From contig NC_068369.1 of NCBI RefSeq assembly GCF_020536995.1, positions 20,394,375 through 20,458,374 of the forward strand: a DNA stretch of 64,000 nucleotides, in the 5' to 3' direction. Numbering within the stretch: the first letter of the stretch is position 1; every line of letters begins with the position of its first letter. The stretch comes from Dreissena polymorpha (taxonomy: Eukaryota; Mollusca; Bivalvia; Myida; Dreissenidae). A program made the position numbers and the translations under genes. The notes under the pieces are model-generated. The model searched no databases, was not told the origin of the DNA, and worked only from the letters and a program-made list of their open reading frames with translations. Below are positions 33,956 to 44,792 of this stretch, piece by piece.

Positions 33956-34903
33956 AGTTAAAAATTAAGGTCAAAATGGGTTTGGGTGATGTGGAATCAA
34001 CGGTGGCGGGAGTCGGACGAAATAATTGTGAAATAATTGTGAACATATCCAAACATATAAAGAATATCATGTTTTACTTAAAGAAGAAATAAGGAAGGTA
34101 ACCTCGCATGGACGAAACGAAGGAATGACGGGCGTTGAATTACTTTGCGTGATGAAAGTTCCCACTTAACTATATTAATAGGTCTCTATGTGGCTCACCC
34201 ACATCAAGTTGTCATTTATATGAAACACGAAACACAATTAGTCTGTTTTATAAATGATCGTTACAATAATAGGGCCATTGAAGCCTTCAAGTTCTCACAT
34301 GTTGTCATGAAAATGTTTTGACACAATGTGTTGCTTTCCGCGCTAAAGTAAGCAAATTACATAAGTTCACTCGCGCCCACTTTACTGAGAAAATTAATTT
34401 ACGGTTATGGAGCGAATGCAAACTCTTTTTTATGCTTAAAATTAATATTTGCATATAATTTACCTTTTCGAAGTCTTATACCCGTTGGATTTCAAATAAA
34501 AACGTAGATTTAAAACGTTATTTGTTGGGGCTGTGACCGTAATGGTCTTAGTCGTTTTGTGTGAATGCGTGTGTTTTGCCCAAAAAGGTTATATTTACAT
34601 AAAATGGACACGCATATTTGTATTCGAAAACAAGATAAACAATATAAGCTCCTTAAAATGTATAACAGTCGAACATGTACGTAGGATGAGTGATCATATG
34701 TATAACTTGTGGTATTCTCCTTTATTTCGAACTGTTTACGTTACTGATTTGGCAAGATGGCCTAGATAATATAATGGCGGATTACTGAAGTTTGAACACC
34801 GAACACAGAATCGTATTAAAACAAGTCTGAATAAAAAAAACAAGTTTTTACCAAGCTGACCGGCCCAAATTTCTAGTTGGTTTAATCAATACCTTACATA
34901 TAT

Positions 34904-36204
34904 TGATATGCCCTGCATATAGGAACATCAAATGTACCTAACATTTGTTTATACATATTATAAATATAACTTAACTTACCCATTGCTGTACAACTCATGT
35001 GTTGAATATTTGAGCAGCCATAATTTAATTTGCATGTGAACTGGTTCATTTCACAGAGCACCATACAAACAAAAGACATAGCTGTTTAAAATCATTTCAT
35101 CCGTTTAATGCAAAGTCCACTGTTGTTGTTGTTGTTACTGCATTTGATCTTCGATTTTATGTCATTATATATAAGTGTGTTCACACGTATTACACTAACA
35201 TAATGTTAAGTGATCATACCTTGTTATCTTCGTCGTATATCTATTTTAACATGCATAAATGAGTACATTTTCGTAGGTTATTGTCAGACCATTCTCATTT
35301 CTGATCTGGTCGCAGCCATTTGTCGCGTTGCATTATGGTCAGGTTTGAACTATTGTCTGCAGTGAACTAAGCATGAAACAGGTTATTTTTAGATATGATG
35401 TAATCTCTGTTAAATACTTGTTTAAAGTGGTGTATCCATCTTTCTAAGCGCCCATAGATTGTTTTACATAAATTTTTGTTCAAAATCCAATATGGCGGTG
35501 TCTTTTGGCGTGATGCCATTTCAATGCATTTCGAGCGTTCATGACCACTTTTTGTGGTCAATCGACGTCATTGACCCATTTTTTGGGTCAATGACCATTT
35601 ATTTTGGGTACATGACCAGTAATTTTGGGGCAGGCGACCAAGAATTCTTGGTCGGGCCATAAAAACTGGGCATTGACCAACCTTTTGGGTCGCTCGAGTA
35701 TTTAAGGTTTCAGGAACTTTATTAAGGAATTCAGTCGGGCCATAACATCAAGGGCATAACATCTTTTATTAAATATTCAGAAACTTGTAAGAAAAACTTA
35801 ATATAAACTGAATTCATATAGATCCTAATAGACTTTAACCCAACACAGATATCTTATATAAATATATTAAAGATTGTTTATTTATTTAAAACGTATACTC
35901 TTGTGGTGAATGAGTATTGGACACTGGTGTGAGAGAATTGTTTTAAATATTTGACTTATTTCTGAGAAATCATCGTATTGTGTGGTGTATTTGAACCGTA
36001 AAGAAATTTGCACTGTTAATGTTTACGTTGTGTTAATGAAAATATAACTTCTATGAATTTCGACGTTAAAGAATAAAAGGTTAATGAAGTTTTAAAATGA
36101 CTTGTTTTCCTCGTTTTAGTAAATAAGCGTAAAAACCACTTTATTATTATTGAACTATTATTGAACTATTCCTGGCAAGAATACGGAACAGTTAGCTCGC
36201 AACA
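34904..36204 (+). repeat. 5' LTR
   Basis: 1301 bp, TGATATGCCC..CTCGCAACA. Same length as the 3' LTR with a constant 6334-bp offset and no difference noticed. Contains AATAAA and a palindrome-rich block before a TATTTAAG word. Confidence 0.92.
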
Positions 36205-36209
36205 TTTTA

Positions 36210-36229
36210 TGGTGTCAGAAGTGGGATCC
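36210..36229 (+). other. Primer binding site (tRNA-Leu type)
   Basis: TGGTGTCAGAAGTGGGATCC lies 5 bases after the 5' LTR; its first 18 bases complement the 3' end (..TCCCACTTCTGACACCA) of a leucine tRNA. Confidence 0.8.
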
Positions 36230-36379
36230 TTTCAATCAACAATCAAGGGATCCAGTGATTGGACTCACGTCTGCGCGTATTATTATTAAATGACAAGTTA
36301 ACATTTTTAAGCAGTATATCTTTAATAAAAACCCAACAAGATACTTTCCACGAATATTGTGACGATTAAATAAGTTAAC

Positions 36380-37996
36380 ATGAGTGATCTAAATGACAGT
36401 GACACGGAAGTAACTATCGGAGCGGGGCTCGATAGGGGAACACGATTTCCACACGCAACGTGCGCTCAAAGGGACGAGGCGCGCACGGAAGTCTCGCCGG
36501 ACGCATCGAGCGTACAAGGTGACGCGGCGCGAATCGAAGTCGACACGGACGGAAATAGCGACAACGAAGGCGACGGTGGCATGGCCGCCACCAATGGGTT
36601 CATGCGCGAGGTAGCCGGAGCGCTCAAGGAAGTTGTATCCGAGCTGCGCGTTCTTAAGGGCCAAAGTCACTACAACAACCGGGGTGCGTTCAACGGCGAT
36701 GTACCTGTCGGCGCTCAATATGCACATGAGCGGGATATCGCGTATTTTGGCAATGGCCGTGACATCGTACAGCACGGGTTTGGCGGCCAGCGCGAGGCGA
36801 GGAACGGTTATCGGCAGCGACGTGACGACGCGTATAGGCGCGATTCGGGAAACCCGTTAATGGAACGGGAGCTCGATGGCATCTACCAACGTCAGTCGAT
36901 GGGCAATCGCAACAACTGCCATGAGGACAAAGACGGCTACGGGGAGGGAGACAACGAAAACGAAAGTGTTCACGATTATAGGCAGCGAGCGCCTGCACGT
37001 CACGCACCAAGGGCTGATGGCATTTATAGAAGGCCCGCAATAAGGCGGAATACTCGTCCGGTGCCAAAGATACCACCATTTACTGGAAAAGAAGATTGGG
37101 CGGTATGGTCAGCGAAGTTCGACGCGATTGCTAGGAGATATGGTTGGGACGACGATGATAAGCTTGACAATCTGCTGCCGATGATAGAAGGTCAGGCTAG
37201 CGAATTCGTGTTTGCACAGCTGCCTACGGAAGTGTTGTCTGACTATCATGAACTGACTTCAGAGTTGACAAGGCGATACCGCGTAATCGAGACAAGCAGG
37301 TCTTTCGCAGCCAAGTTTAGTAGGCGCAACCAGAAACATGGGGAAAAAGCGGAAGACTACGCTGCCGAACTCAAGCGTCTGTACGATAAAGCGCATAAAC
37401 AACGGGATCGAAGCACACGAGATGAGGACCTAGTGAGAAGATTCCTCGATGGGCTGGTTGACCAGGAGGTGAAGTTCGAGGTCGAGTACCACAAGGAACC
37501 AAGGAATATCGACGAGGCGGTGTTCCATGTGGTGAATTTTATTCAAACGAGAATCGGGATTAAATCCGATCGAGAGTACAAGCATGCAACCAGACGAGCT
37601 TATACCACTGACGAGCATGACGACGAATTCTCAGAAGAATGTGAAACTGAAAGGGCAGCATGCAGAGTAGTCACAGACCAGAAGAGAAGTACGCCTATAA
37701 TGTCCGAGAACACGGGAAGCGACATTGTTAAGCAGCCTACTGACCAAGAGTTATTGAAAACTCTTATAAGTAGGATAGAGAAACTGGAAGAGGAAAAGAA
37801 ACATTTGCAGAGGCGGCCACCAAGAAGAGACGTAGAGTGCTTCAGGTGTCATCAAACCGGCCACTACGCAAGAGACTGTCCACTAAACCAAACAAGGGAT
37901 ACGTCATTTCCCACGAAGTCTAACGGTGCAACGCCATCTCGGGAACATTTAAACGAGAGAGGGGCTTCTCTCGTGCCCAGAGGGAGGTCCTGTTAG
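36380..37996 (+). CDS. Gag-like region of the LTR element
   Basis: Long open region with an Arg/Asp-rich N-terminal part, a retrotransposon gag core (W-A-V-W-S-A-K-F and L-x-x-L-L-P-M-I-E-G type motifs) and a C-terminal CCHC zinc knuckle, CFRCHQTGHYARDC. GC content is clearly above the flanking DNA. Confidence 0.88.
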   Translation: MSDLNDSDTEVTIGAGLDRGTRFPHATCAQRDEARTEVSPDASSVQGDAARIEVDTDGNSDNEGDGGMAATNGFMREVAGALKEVVSELRVLKGQSHYNNRGAFNGDVPVGAQYAHERDIAYFGNGRDIVQHGFGGQREARNGYRQRRDDAYRRDSGNPLMERELDGIYQRQSMGNRNNCHEDKDGYGEGDNENESVHDYRQRAPARHAPRADGIYRRPAIRRNTRPVPKIPPFTGKEDWAVWSAKFDAIARRYGWDDDDKLDNLLPMIEGQASEFVFAQLPTEVLSDYHELTSELTRRYRVIETSRSFAAKFSRRNQKHGEKAEDYAAELKRLYDKAHKQRDRSTRDEDLVRRFLDGLVDQEVKFEVEYHKEPRNIDEAVFHVVNFIQTRIGIKSDREYKHATRRAYTTDEHDDEFSEECETERAACRVVTDQKRSTPIMSENTGSDIVKQPTDQELLKTLISRIEKLEEEKKHLQRRPPRRDVECFRCHQTGHYARDCPLNQTRDTSFPTKSNGATPSREHLNERGASLVPRGRSC

Positions 37997-38079
37997 GAAA
38001 CGAAGACAACGGTGATTTAAAGGGCGAGCAACAACACACGGGGGTAAGCGAGGCGGAGAGCGAAGTACCCTGTGCTGGA

Positions 38080-40887
38080 GTGAAGGGGGGAGCAGAGCTG
38101 ACCACTGGCGTTTATATCCGAGGGTGGATAGGGGAGACACCAGTGACCTTCACCGCCGACACAGGTGCTTCGAGGTCGGTAGTATCCAGTCGCGTGTATG
38201 ACCAGCTGAGCACTAAGGACAAGCCGGTCCTAAAGGGGTCAGTCAAGCTGCGTGGGGCAGGTGGTTCACCAATACGTGAGAAGGGGGCGGGAGAATTTAA
38301 TCTTATATTAGGCCCAGTAAAGGTGATCTGTCAAGCAGTTGTGGCCGACATTGAGGACGAAGTGCTACTAGGGTTGGATGTGTTGGCTGGGGAGAAGGAC
38401 GGACAGGCGGACATCTTCCTAAGCAAGAATATAATCAAGCTAAAAGGGAAAGAAATCCCATTGATACCCGCTACAAGGAGGCTACGGAAAGTCACCGTTG
38501 CAGAAGATGTTGCCATCCCGGGGCTCTCAGAAGTGGTGGTTGATGTTTATGTTGAACGCGATGAGGCTGACGATAAAGACAAAGAAGAAAATTTTATCAT
38601 TGAACCCACAGAGGGTTTCGTTCAGCGTTACCCATTGGTAATGGCTGCAACCTTAGTGAACATAAACAGAGCAGTCACCTGTAAGGTAAAAGTTTTGAAC
38701 CCTTTCTCAACGAGCGTAACGTTGCGGCACCATGCAGAAATCGGAGAGGCAGAGAGGATAGATTGTTGCACAGGGGTTATAGCAAATGAAGAAAACGAAG
38801 GTGAGCGAGATAACATCACAACGGTGAGAAGAGTACAGTTGATGACAGTTGAAAAGGACAGCCGTATTTCAGACTTACCGGTTGCCAATGCAATGGACGT
38901 GCCCCCACACCTGAAATCACTGTTTGAAGAATCAGTCGTCGGAAAAACGGAAGAGCAACAATCCGTTATAGCTGGGTTGTTAGTTAAATACGCAGACACG
39001 TTCTCAAAAGACGAATGGGACTTGGGACTTACACATCTATCTGAGCATGCCATAAACACAGGTACCGCAGCTCCCGTTAAACAGCGACCAAGGCGGGTTC
39101 CATTAGCGTACGCAGAAGAAGAAAAGAAAGCACTTGAAGATTTGCTTAAGAAAGGCGTTATTCAGAAAAGTACATCCCCTTGGGCCAGCCCAATCGTTTT
39201 GGTAAAGAAGAAATCAGGCGCTATACGACCTTGCGTCGATTATAGAAGGGTCAATGCATTGGTGAAGCCAGACGGGTTTCCGCTACCACGAATCCAAGAT
39301 TGTTTAGACGCTGTGGCCGGGTCAAGCTTCTTCAGCTGTTTTGACCTTACGTCAGGGTATTTTCAAATACCGTTAAAGAAGGATGACATTCCTAAGAGCG
39401 CTTTTTGCTGTAAGTATGGTCAATACGAGATGAAAACAATGCCTTTCGGTTTAAATAACGCTGCAAGCACCTTCCAGCGTACAATGGAACTGGCGTTACA
39501 AGGTTTAACTTGGCTAACGTGTTTAGTTTACATTGATGACATTGTGGTGTTCGGATCCACGTGGCTGGAAAACCTTTTGAGAACTGATGAGGTTTTACTT
39601 CGTTTCCAAACCGCAGGTTTGAAGCTTAAGTCAGATAAGTGCCGCCTTCTCCAGTCAAAAGTCATTTTTCTGGGTCACGTAGTCTCAGGAGAGGGGATAA
39701 GTCCCGATCCGACAAACATTGAAAAAATTGTCAATTGGCCAAAGCCCGGAAACGCGAAGCAGGTTAAACAGTTTGTGGCTACTGGTTCGTACTATCGTCG
39801 ATTTGTAAAAGATTACGCTAAAATCGCGCGACCTTTGATTGATCTGACGAGAAAGGAGGCCAAATTCGAATGGAACGATGCGTGTGATATGGCGTTTAAA
39901 CGAATCAAGGATGCTCTTATTAGCGAAAACGTCATGGGACATCCACTGAATGAGGGTGGGACATTTTACCTCGACGTCGATGCGTCCGGCACGGGGATCG
40001 GCGCGGTGTTGAGCCAAGAACAGCAGAGTCGCGAGCGAGTTATTGCCTACGCCAGCAGGGGGCTGAATAAAGCCGAGAAGAATTACTGCATAACTGAGCA
40101 AGAGCTTTTAGCGGCAGTATACTTCATCCAGTATTTCAGGCAGTATTTGCTGGGGCGGCATTTTATTGTAAGAACAGATCACCAATCGTTGATATGGCTC
40201 TTTAGTTTAAAGGAACCGAGTGGGAAAATCGCGAGATGGATTGAGATTCTGGCCGTGTATGACTTTTCCATCGAATATAGAGCAGGTAATAAGCAAGTCC
40301 ACTGTGACGCTTTATCGCGCTGTGAAAGTCCCCGGTTCTGTACGTGCAGCGACGTAGATACAAGCGAACCGTTGAAGTGCGGCCCATGCAATAAATGCCG
40401 AAGGAGAGCTGAACTAATGCTGTTGAAACCAAACGAAAAGGAAGAAGGTGAAGTGAATGCGGGGTCACCTGAAGACGATTGCGTAACGCCTGTCGTTTTA
40501 ACCGAAAACGCGCCTGTGATCAAGAGTGTTAAAAGTAGCGAGTGTGAGGTACCAAAGCCAGGTCCATCGGATGACAGGGGAAGTTCTACTCCGCACACAT
40601 GGGCAACCGAATTCACAAGCGTAACAATGGCAGCCATGCAGAGTGATGACCCTTATATAGCTAAAATGTATAGTGTGATACGCGATGGTATTAAAGCGCC
40701 GGTTGATGAAATGGTAACGTTGAGTCCAGAGAACACGGCGGAGTTGCGTGCAATAAAAAACAAACTAGGTCCAATGAGTGAGGACATTAAGTCATTAAGA
40801 TTTAACTCAGATCTGGTAAGGCGATCCACTGTTGGGAAGCTGGAGAAGGATAGGGAACAGGTGTCGAAGCGGCATTCTAAGCCGTAG
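38080..40887 (+). CDS. Pol-like region of the LTR element (protease, RT, RNase H)
   Basis: Aspartic protease motif ADTGASRSVVS near the start, reverse transcriptase with CVDYRRVN, FDLTSGYFQI and YIDDIVVFG, then an RNase H domain with FYLDVDASGTGIGAVLSQ, ITEQELLAAV and RTDHQSLIWL, and a Cys-containing segment after it. Domain order is that of Ty3/gypsy. Part of a fossil copy; integrase not recognised. Confidence 0.9.
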   Translation: MKGGAELTTGVYIRGWIGETPVTFTADTGASRSVVSSRVYDQLSTKDKPVLKGSVKLRGAGGSPIREKGAGEFNLILGPVKVICQAVVADIEDEVLLGLDVLAGEKDGQADIFLSKNIIKLKGKEIPLIPATRRLRKVTVAEDVAIPGLSEVVVDVYVERDEADDKDKEENFIIEPTEGFVQRYPLVMAATLVNINRAVTCKVKVLNPFSTSVTLRHHAEIGEAERIDCCTGVIANEENEGERDNITTVRRVQLMTVEKDSRISDLPVANAMDVPPHLKSLFEESVVGKTEEQQSVIAGLLVKYADTFSKDEWDLGLTHLSEHAINTGTAAPVKQRPRRVPLAYAEEEKKALEDLLKKGVIQKSTSPWASPIVLVKKKSGAIRPCVDYRRVNALVKPDGFPLPRIQDCLDAVAGSSFFSCFDLTSGYFQIPLKKDDIPKSAFCCKYGQYEMKTMPFGLNNAASTFQRTMELALQGLTWLTCLVYIDDIVVFGSTWLENLLRTDEVLLRFQTAGLKLKSDKCRLLQSKVIFLGHVVSGEGISPDPTNIEKIVNWPKPGNAKQVKQFVATGSYYRRFVKDYAKIARPLIDLTRKEAKFEWNDACDMAFKRIKDALISENVMGHPLNEGGTFYLDVDASGTGIGAVLSQEQQSRERVIAYASRGLNKAEKNYCITEQELLAAVYFIQYFRQYLLGRHFIVRTDHQSLIWLFSLKEPSGKIARWIEILAVYDFSIEYRAGNKQVHCDALSRCESPRFCTCSDVDTSEPLKCGPCNKCRRRAELMLLKPNEKEEGEVNAGSPEDDCVTPVVLTENAPVIKSVKSSECEVPKPGPSDDRGSSTPHTWATEFTSVTMAAMQSDDPYIAKMYSVIRDGIKAPVDEMVTLSPENTAELRAIKNKLGPMSEDIKSLRFNSDLVRRSTVGKLEKDREQVSKRHSKP

Positions 40888-40974
40888 CCATGTAACATTT
40901 CAAAAGGAATGTATTGTTGTTTGCTGTTTAAAGTGTGTTTCATTATTGATAGTTTATCTTAAATCATTTTTACT

Positions 40975-41150
40975 GTTTCGAGTCACTGTGACCTTGTACC
41001 TATAAAGTTTCATGAGCCTAGGCGTTGGCATTCTTGAGTTACCATCCGGAAACCATCTGGTGAACGGACCGACCGACCGACAGACCGACGGACCGACTGA
41101 CATGTACAAAGCAATATACCTCATCCTCTTCGAAGGGGGGCATAATAATA
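40975..41150 (+). repeat. Dispersed GACC-rich repeat inside the LTR element
   Basis: Contains AAAGTTTCATGAGCCTAGGC, TTGAGTTACCATCCGGAAAC, a run of GACCGACCGACC type and CTTCGAAGGGGGGCATAAT. I associate this repeat with bivalve genomes. Here it lies between the pol-like region and the polypurine tract, so the element has either picked it up or was its source. Confidence 0.6.
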
Positions 41151-41218
41151 TGTTTATCACTAAACTGTTTTAGTATTTGTTACAATTACCTGTGGACTGT
41201 GGCAACAGGAGTTTTGCC

Positions 41219-41237
41219 AAAAAAAACAGGGGGGTAA
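41219..41237 (+). other. Polypurine tract
   Basis: AAAAAAAACAGGGGGGTAA directly before the 3' LTR, the usual plus-strand priming site. Confidence 0.8.
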
Positions 41238-42538
41238 TGATATGCCCTGCATATAGGAACATCAAATGTACCTAACATTTGTTTATACATATTATAAATA
41301 TAACTTAACTTACCCATTGCTGTACAACTCATGTGTTGAATATTTGAGCAGCCATAATTTAATTTGCATGTGAACTGGTTCATTTCACAGAGCACCATAC
41401 AAACAAAAGACATAGCTGTTTAAAATCATTTCATCCGTTTAATGCAAAGTCCACTGTTGTTGTTGTTGTTACTGCATTTGATCTTCGATTTTATGTCATT
41501 ATATATAAGTGTGTTCACACGTATTACACTAACATAATGTTAAGTGATCATACCTTGTTATCTTCGTCGTATATCTATTTTAACATGCATAAATGAGTAC
41601 ATTTTCGTAGGTTATTGTCAGACCATTCTCATTTCTGATCTGGTCGCAGCCATTTGTCGCGTTGCATTATGGTCAGGTTTGAACTATTGTCTGCAGTGAA
41701 CTAAGCATGAAACAGGTTATTTTTAGATATGATGTAATCTCTGTTAAATACTTGTTTAAAGTGGTGTATCCATCTTTCTAAGCGCCCATAGATTGTTTTA
41801 CATAAATTTTTGTTCAAAATCCAATATGGCGGTGTCTTTTGGCGTGATGCCATTTCAATGCATTTCGAGCGTTCATGACCACTTTTTGTGGTCAATCGAC
41901 GTCATTGACCCATTTTTTGGGTCAATGACCATTTATTTTGGGTACATGACCAGTAATTTTGGGGCAGGCGACCAAGAATTCTTGGTCGGGCCATAAAAAC
42001 TGGGCATTGACCAACCTTTTGGGTCGCTCGAGTATTTAAGGTTTCAGGAACTTTATTAAGGAATTCAGTCGGGCCATAACATCAAGGGCATAACATCTTT
42101 TATTAAATATTCAGAAACTTGTAAGAAAAACTTAATATAAACTGAATTCATATAGATCCTAATAGACTTTAACCCAACACAGATATCTTATATAAATATA
42201 TTAAAGATTGTTTATTTATTTAAAACGTATACTCTTGTGGTGAATGAGTATTGGACACTGGTGTGAGAGAATTGTTTTAAATATTTGACTTATTTCTGAG
42301 AAATCATCGTATTGTGTGGTGTATTTGAACCGTAAAGAAATTTGCACTGTTAATGTTTACGTTGTGTTAATGAAAATATAACTTCTATGAATTTCGACGT
42401 TAAAGAATAAAAGGTTAATGAAGTTTTAAAATGACTTGTTTTCCTCGTTTTAGTAAATAAGCGTAAAAACCACTTTATTATTATTGAACTATTATTGAAC
42501 TATTCCTGGCAAGAATACGGAACAGTTAGCTCGCAACA
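41238..42538 (+). repeat. 3' LTR
   Basis: 1301 bp direct copy of the 5' LTR, TGATATGCCC..CTCGCAACA, followed by ATAT. Confidence 0.92.
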
Positions 42539-42542
42539 ATAT

Positions 42543-43620
42543 TGCCTTTTAGTCAGACTGGCCCAAACCAAATGTAATTATAATAAACATGTATTTTATT
42601 TTTGTATTATTATTAATATTCAATATGTATGGAGCGATAAGAAGTATTTTTGATTACAAAGTGTAACATGTAAAGTGAAGCTTTTCAATATATATGGCTT
42701 TATAAATATTTAAATATTTGTATGATGGTTTACTATGAAAAATATTAAAAGCATCAACACTATACTTAAATCTAATTTTTAAGAAGCAGTTCTTAGCCAG
42801 GGTAGTGAGGAATCATTACTATCATGAATTAATTATCCAAAAATTGTCGATCATTTATAAATAAGTACTTAATTAAAAAATAATTTCTAAGAATGAAGTA
42901 TATTTCGAAGCTCTTTACATTGGGTAGTAAACGAAGGAGAATTATTTGCATAATACAATTTCGATTGTTAGACATGACATACGCTTACACGCAATATATA
43001 TGCTTCAAAGGCTAGTTAAGACGCACGTTTAAATATGTGTTTTAACAGCATGCAATTATATATACTATTTACAGCAATCCTATATAAATGAAATTATTTA
43101 CAATACATAAAATCATATTCTAAGATACAAAAAACACACTTTCTTATATTCAATACAGTATGTACATGTTGATTCACAATTAGGATTTCATACGAAAATC
43201 AACAGAAAAGATACCTACGTTTACTTTGTATACGTAACTCGGACTAACTATTAATTACCATTAATGAAATACATTTGTGCTTAAGAAAAATCTGACATAA
43301 GGCAAATCTTTTAAGGACATGGTGTAATTACATAACACAATGTCTTCGAACATACGGTAAATATAATATGGTAGATATATTTAACACATATACGCCGCTT
43401 TTTTTCTAAAACATTTACCAACATTCAAATTATTGTTACAGGTAAACCACAAAAATATGTGACATGTCCGTTTTAGACAAAGCTTTGTTAATATAATATT
43501 AACATTATAGTATCTGCCAACCTCATCTGCATAGAATTTAATTTAGGTTTGTGTAAATACGCTTTTACATAATTACTCAGAGAGTCTGAAATATCATTGA
43601 AACACTTTTAAATCCATCCA
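42543..43620. other. Intergenic, no feature recognised
   Basis: AT-rich sequence between the LTR element and the presumed 3' end of the Ig gene. No exon-like segment or clear repeat seen. Confidence 0.4.
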
Positions 43621-43624
43621 TGAA

Positions 43625-43783
43625 TCAAAAGCTCACGTCATTATGCATTTTCAGCCATGGGTTATTTCTTATGTGACAGACTTCGAAGAATGTAAAACTG
43701 TAAAATCCGTTTAAGTTTGCTTCGATGTGTATCGGTTCTTCCTTGGGGTCAAGTATATCATGGATTCTGATACGCTGACTGTT
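43625..43783 (-). CDS. Likely last coding exon (cytoplasmic tail) of the Ig receptor
   Basis: Acceptor TTTTGTTCGCAG ends at 43784. Joined in phase from the previous exon (CAAG), it reads EQSAYQNP and stops at 43758; YQNP is a plausible SH2-type tyrosine motif. A second frame stays open longer (DILDPKEEPIHIEANL) to 43625. Which is used is unclear; a small sequence error could unite them. Confidence 0.4.
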   Translation of the reverse strand, partial: NSQRIRIHDILDPKEEPIHIEANLNGFYSFTFFEVCHIRNNPWLKMHNDVSF

Positions 43784-44723
43784 CTGCGAACAAAACAGGG
43801 TTAAACTATTTATTTACAGGGTAAATATATTTATTATTAAAATGACTCGCTCAATGGAAAGCTTAAATTGCTTTTTGCATTTAACACAGCCATTTATATT
43901 AACCTATTTTTAATTAAATAAAAGATCGTGAATAGACGATATAAAACACTGACAAATAGCATAAATACACAAACCGATGCGAGAGTATATAAATACATAT
44001 GTGTGATGAACAACGCAGTGTCACAACTTATTTTTCTATTACTTACTATAATTTCACATATGCACATATATTTTACAAACAGAAAACATGAATATGCCAT
44101 ACGTACAGCCTAACACGTTTATTTGCCATACGGACATGATACAATTTACCTTGCAGCTCTATATCATGTGCCCCTAATGCCGTACGTTGTGCGAATCTGT
44201 TGTCAGTTGACGTTGGGTGTTGAAGTGACGAATATACACTAGTGGATCTTAAAGAAACGTGAAAAAAGCAAAAGAAGAATTTCTAGATGCTTTATACAGC
44301 ATTGTAAAAAAATCTCTTCTTTTCTATTTAAAATATCACGTAATCAAGTAAGAAATATCCATTTTCATTATGTTAATAATATATTAGAAGTAATTATACA
44401 AACAGATATTTTAAAATTAGTGGCATATATTATGAATTGGTCTTGAGTAGAACAAAGATACAATAGCGTACCATTAGTTGCAATAATCATGTCATGCGTA
44501 GGTCAATAAATGGCAGTTAAATTATTATGTAAAAATCATTAACGTTACTTAGTTTGTTATCATAAAATACTATTTATATATAAGTAAGGTAAGCCGTGCA
44601 CTTACCTTTGGCCAGGTGCTTAAAAGATAGAAAAAAGTTCTGACTAAGATAAGAACGTATGAAGAATATTGTTTTGACAACATAATACAAAACACCTAAC
44701 AAATTATTATTTATATCAATATG

Positions 44724-44792
<69 letters not shown>

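Larger units (their letters stand above)
34904..42538 (+). mobile_element. Ty3/gypsy-type LTR retrotransposon (young fossil copy, incomplete)
   Basis: Two direct LTRs of 1301 bp, both TG..CA, bound the element, with a 4-bp ATAT on each outer side as a likely target duplication. The order PBS, gag-like region, protease, reverse transcriptase and RNase H, then polypurine tract fits Ty3/gypsy. I do not recognise an integrase among the parts, so the copy looks incomplete even though its LTRs appear identical by eye, implying a very recent insertion. Plus orientation, opposite to the neighbouring Ig gene. Confidence 0.9.

Noticed and set aside
34894-35079. Short ORFs repeated at 34.9 and 41.2 kb, considered as duplicated genes
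   Set aside because: They lie within the two LTRs and have no protein features.
36389-40637. Several minus-strand ORFs inside the LTR element
   Set aside because: Antisense shadows of the GC-rich gag and pol regions, without domains.
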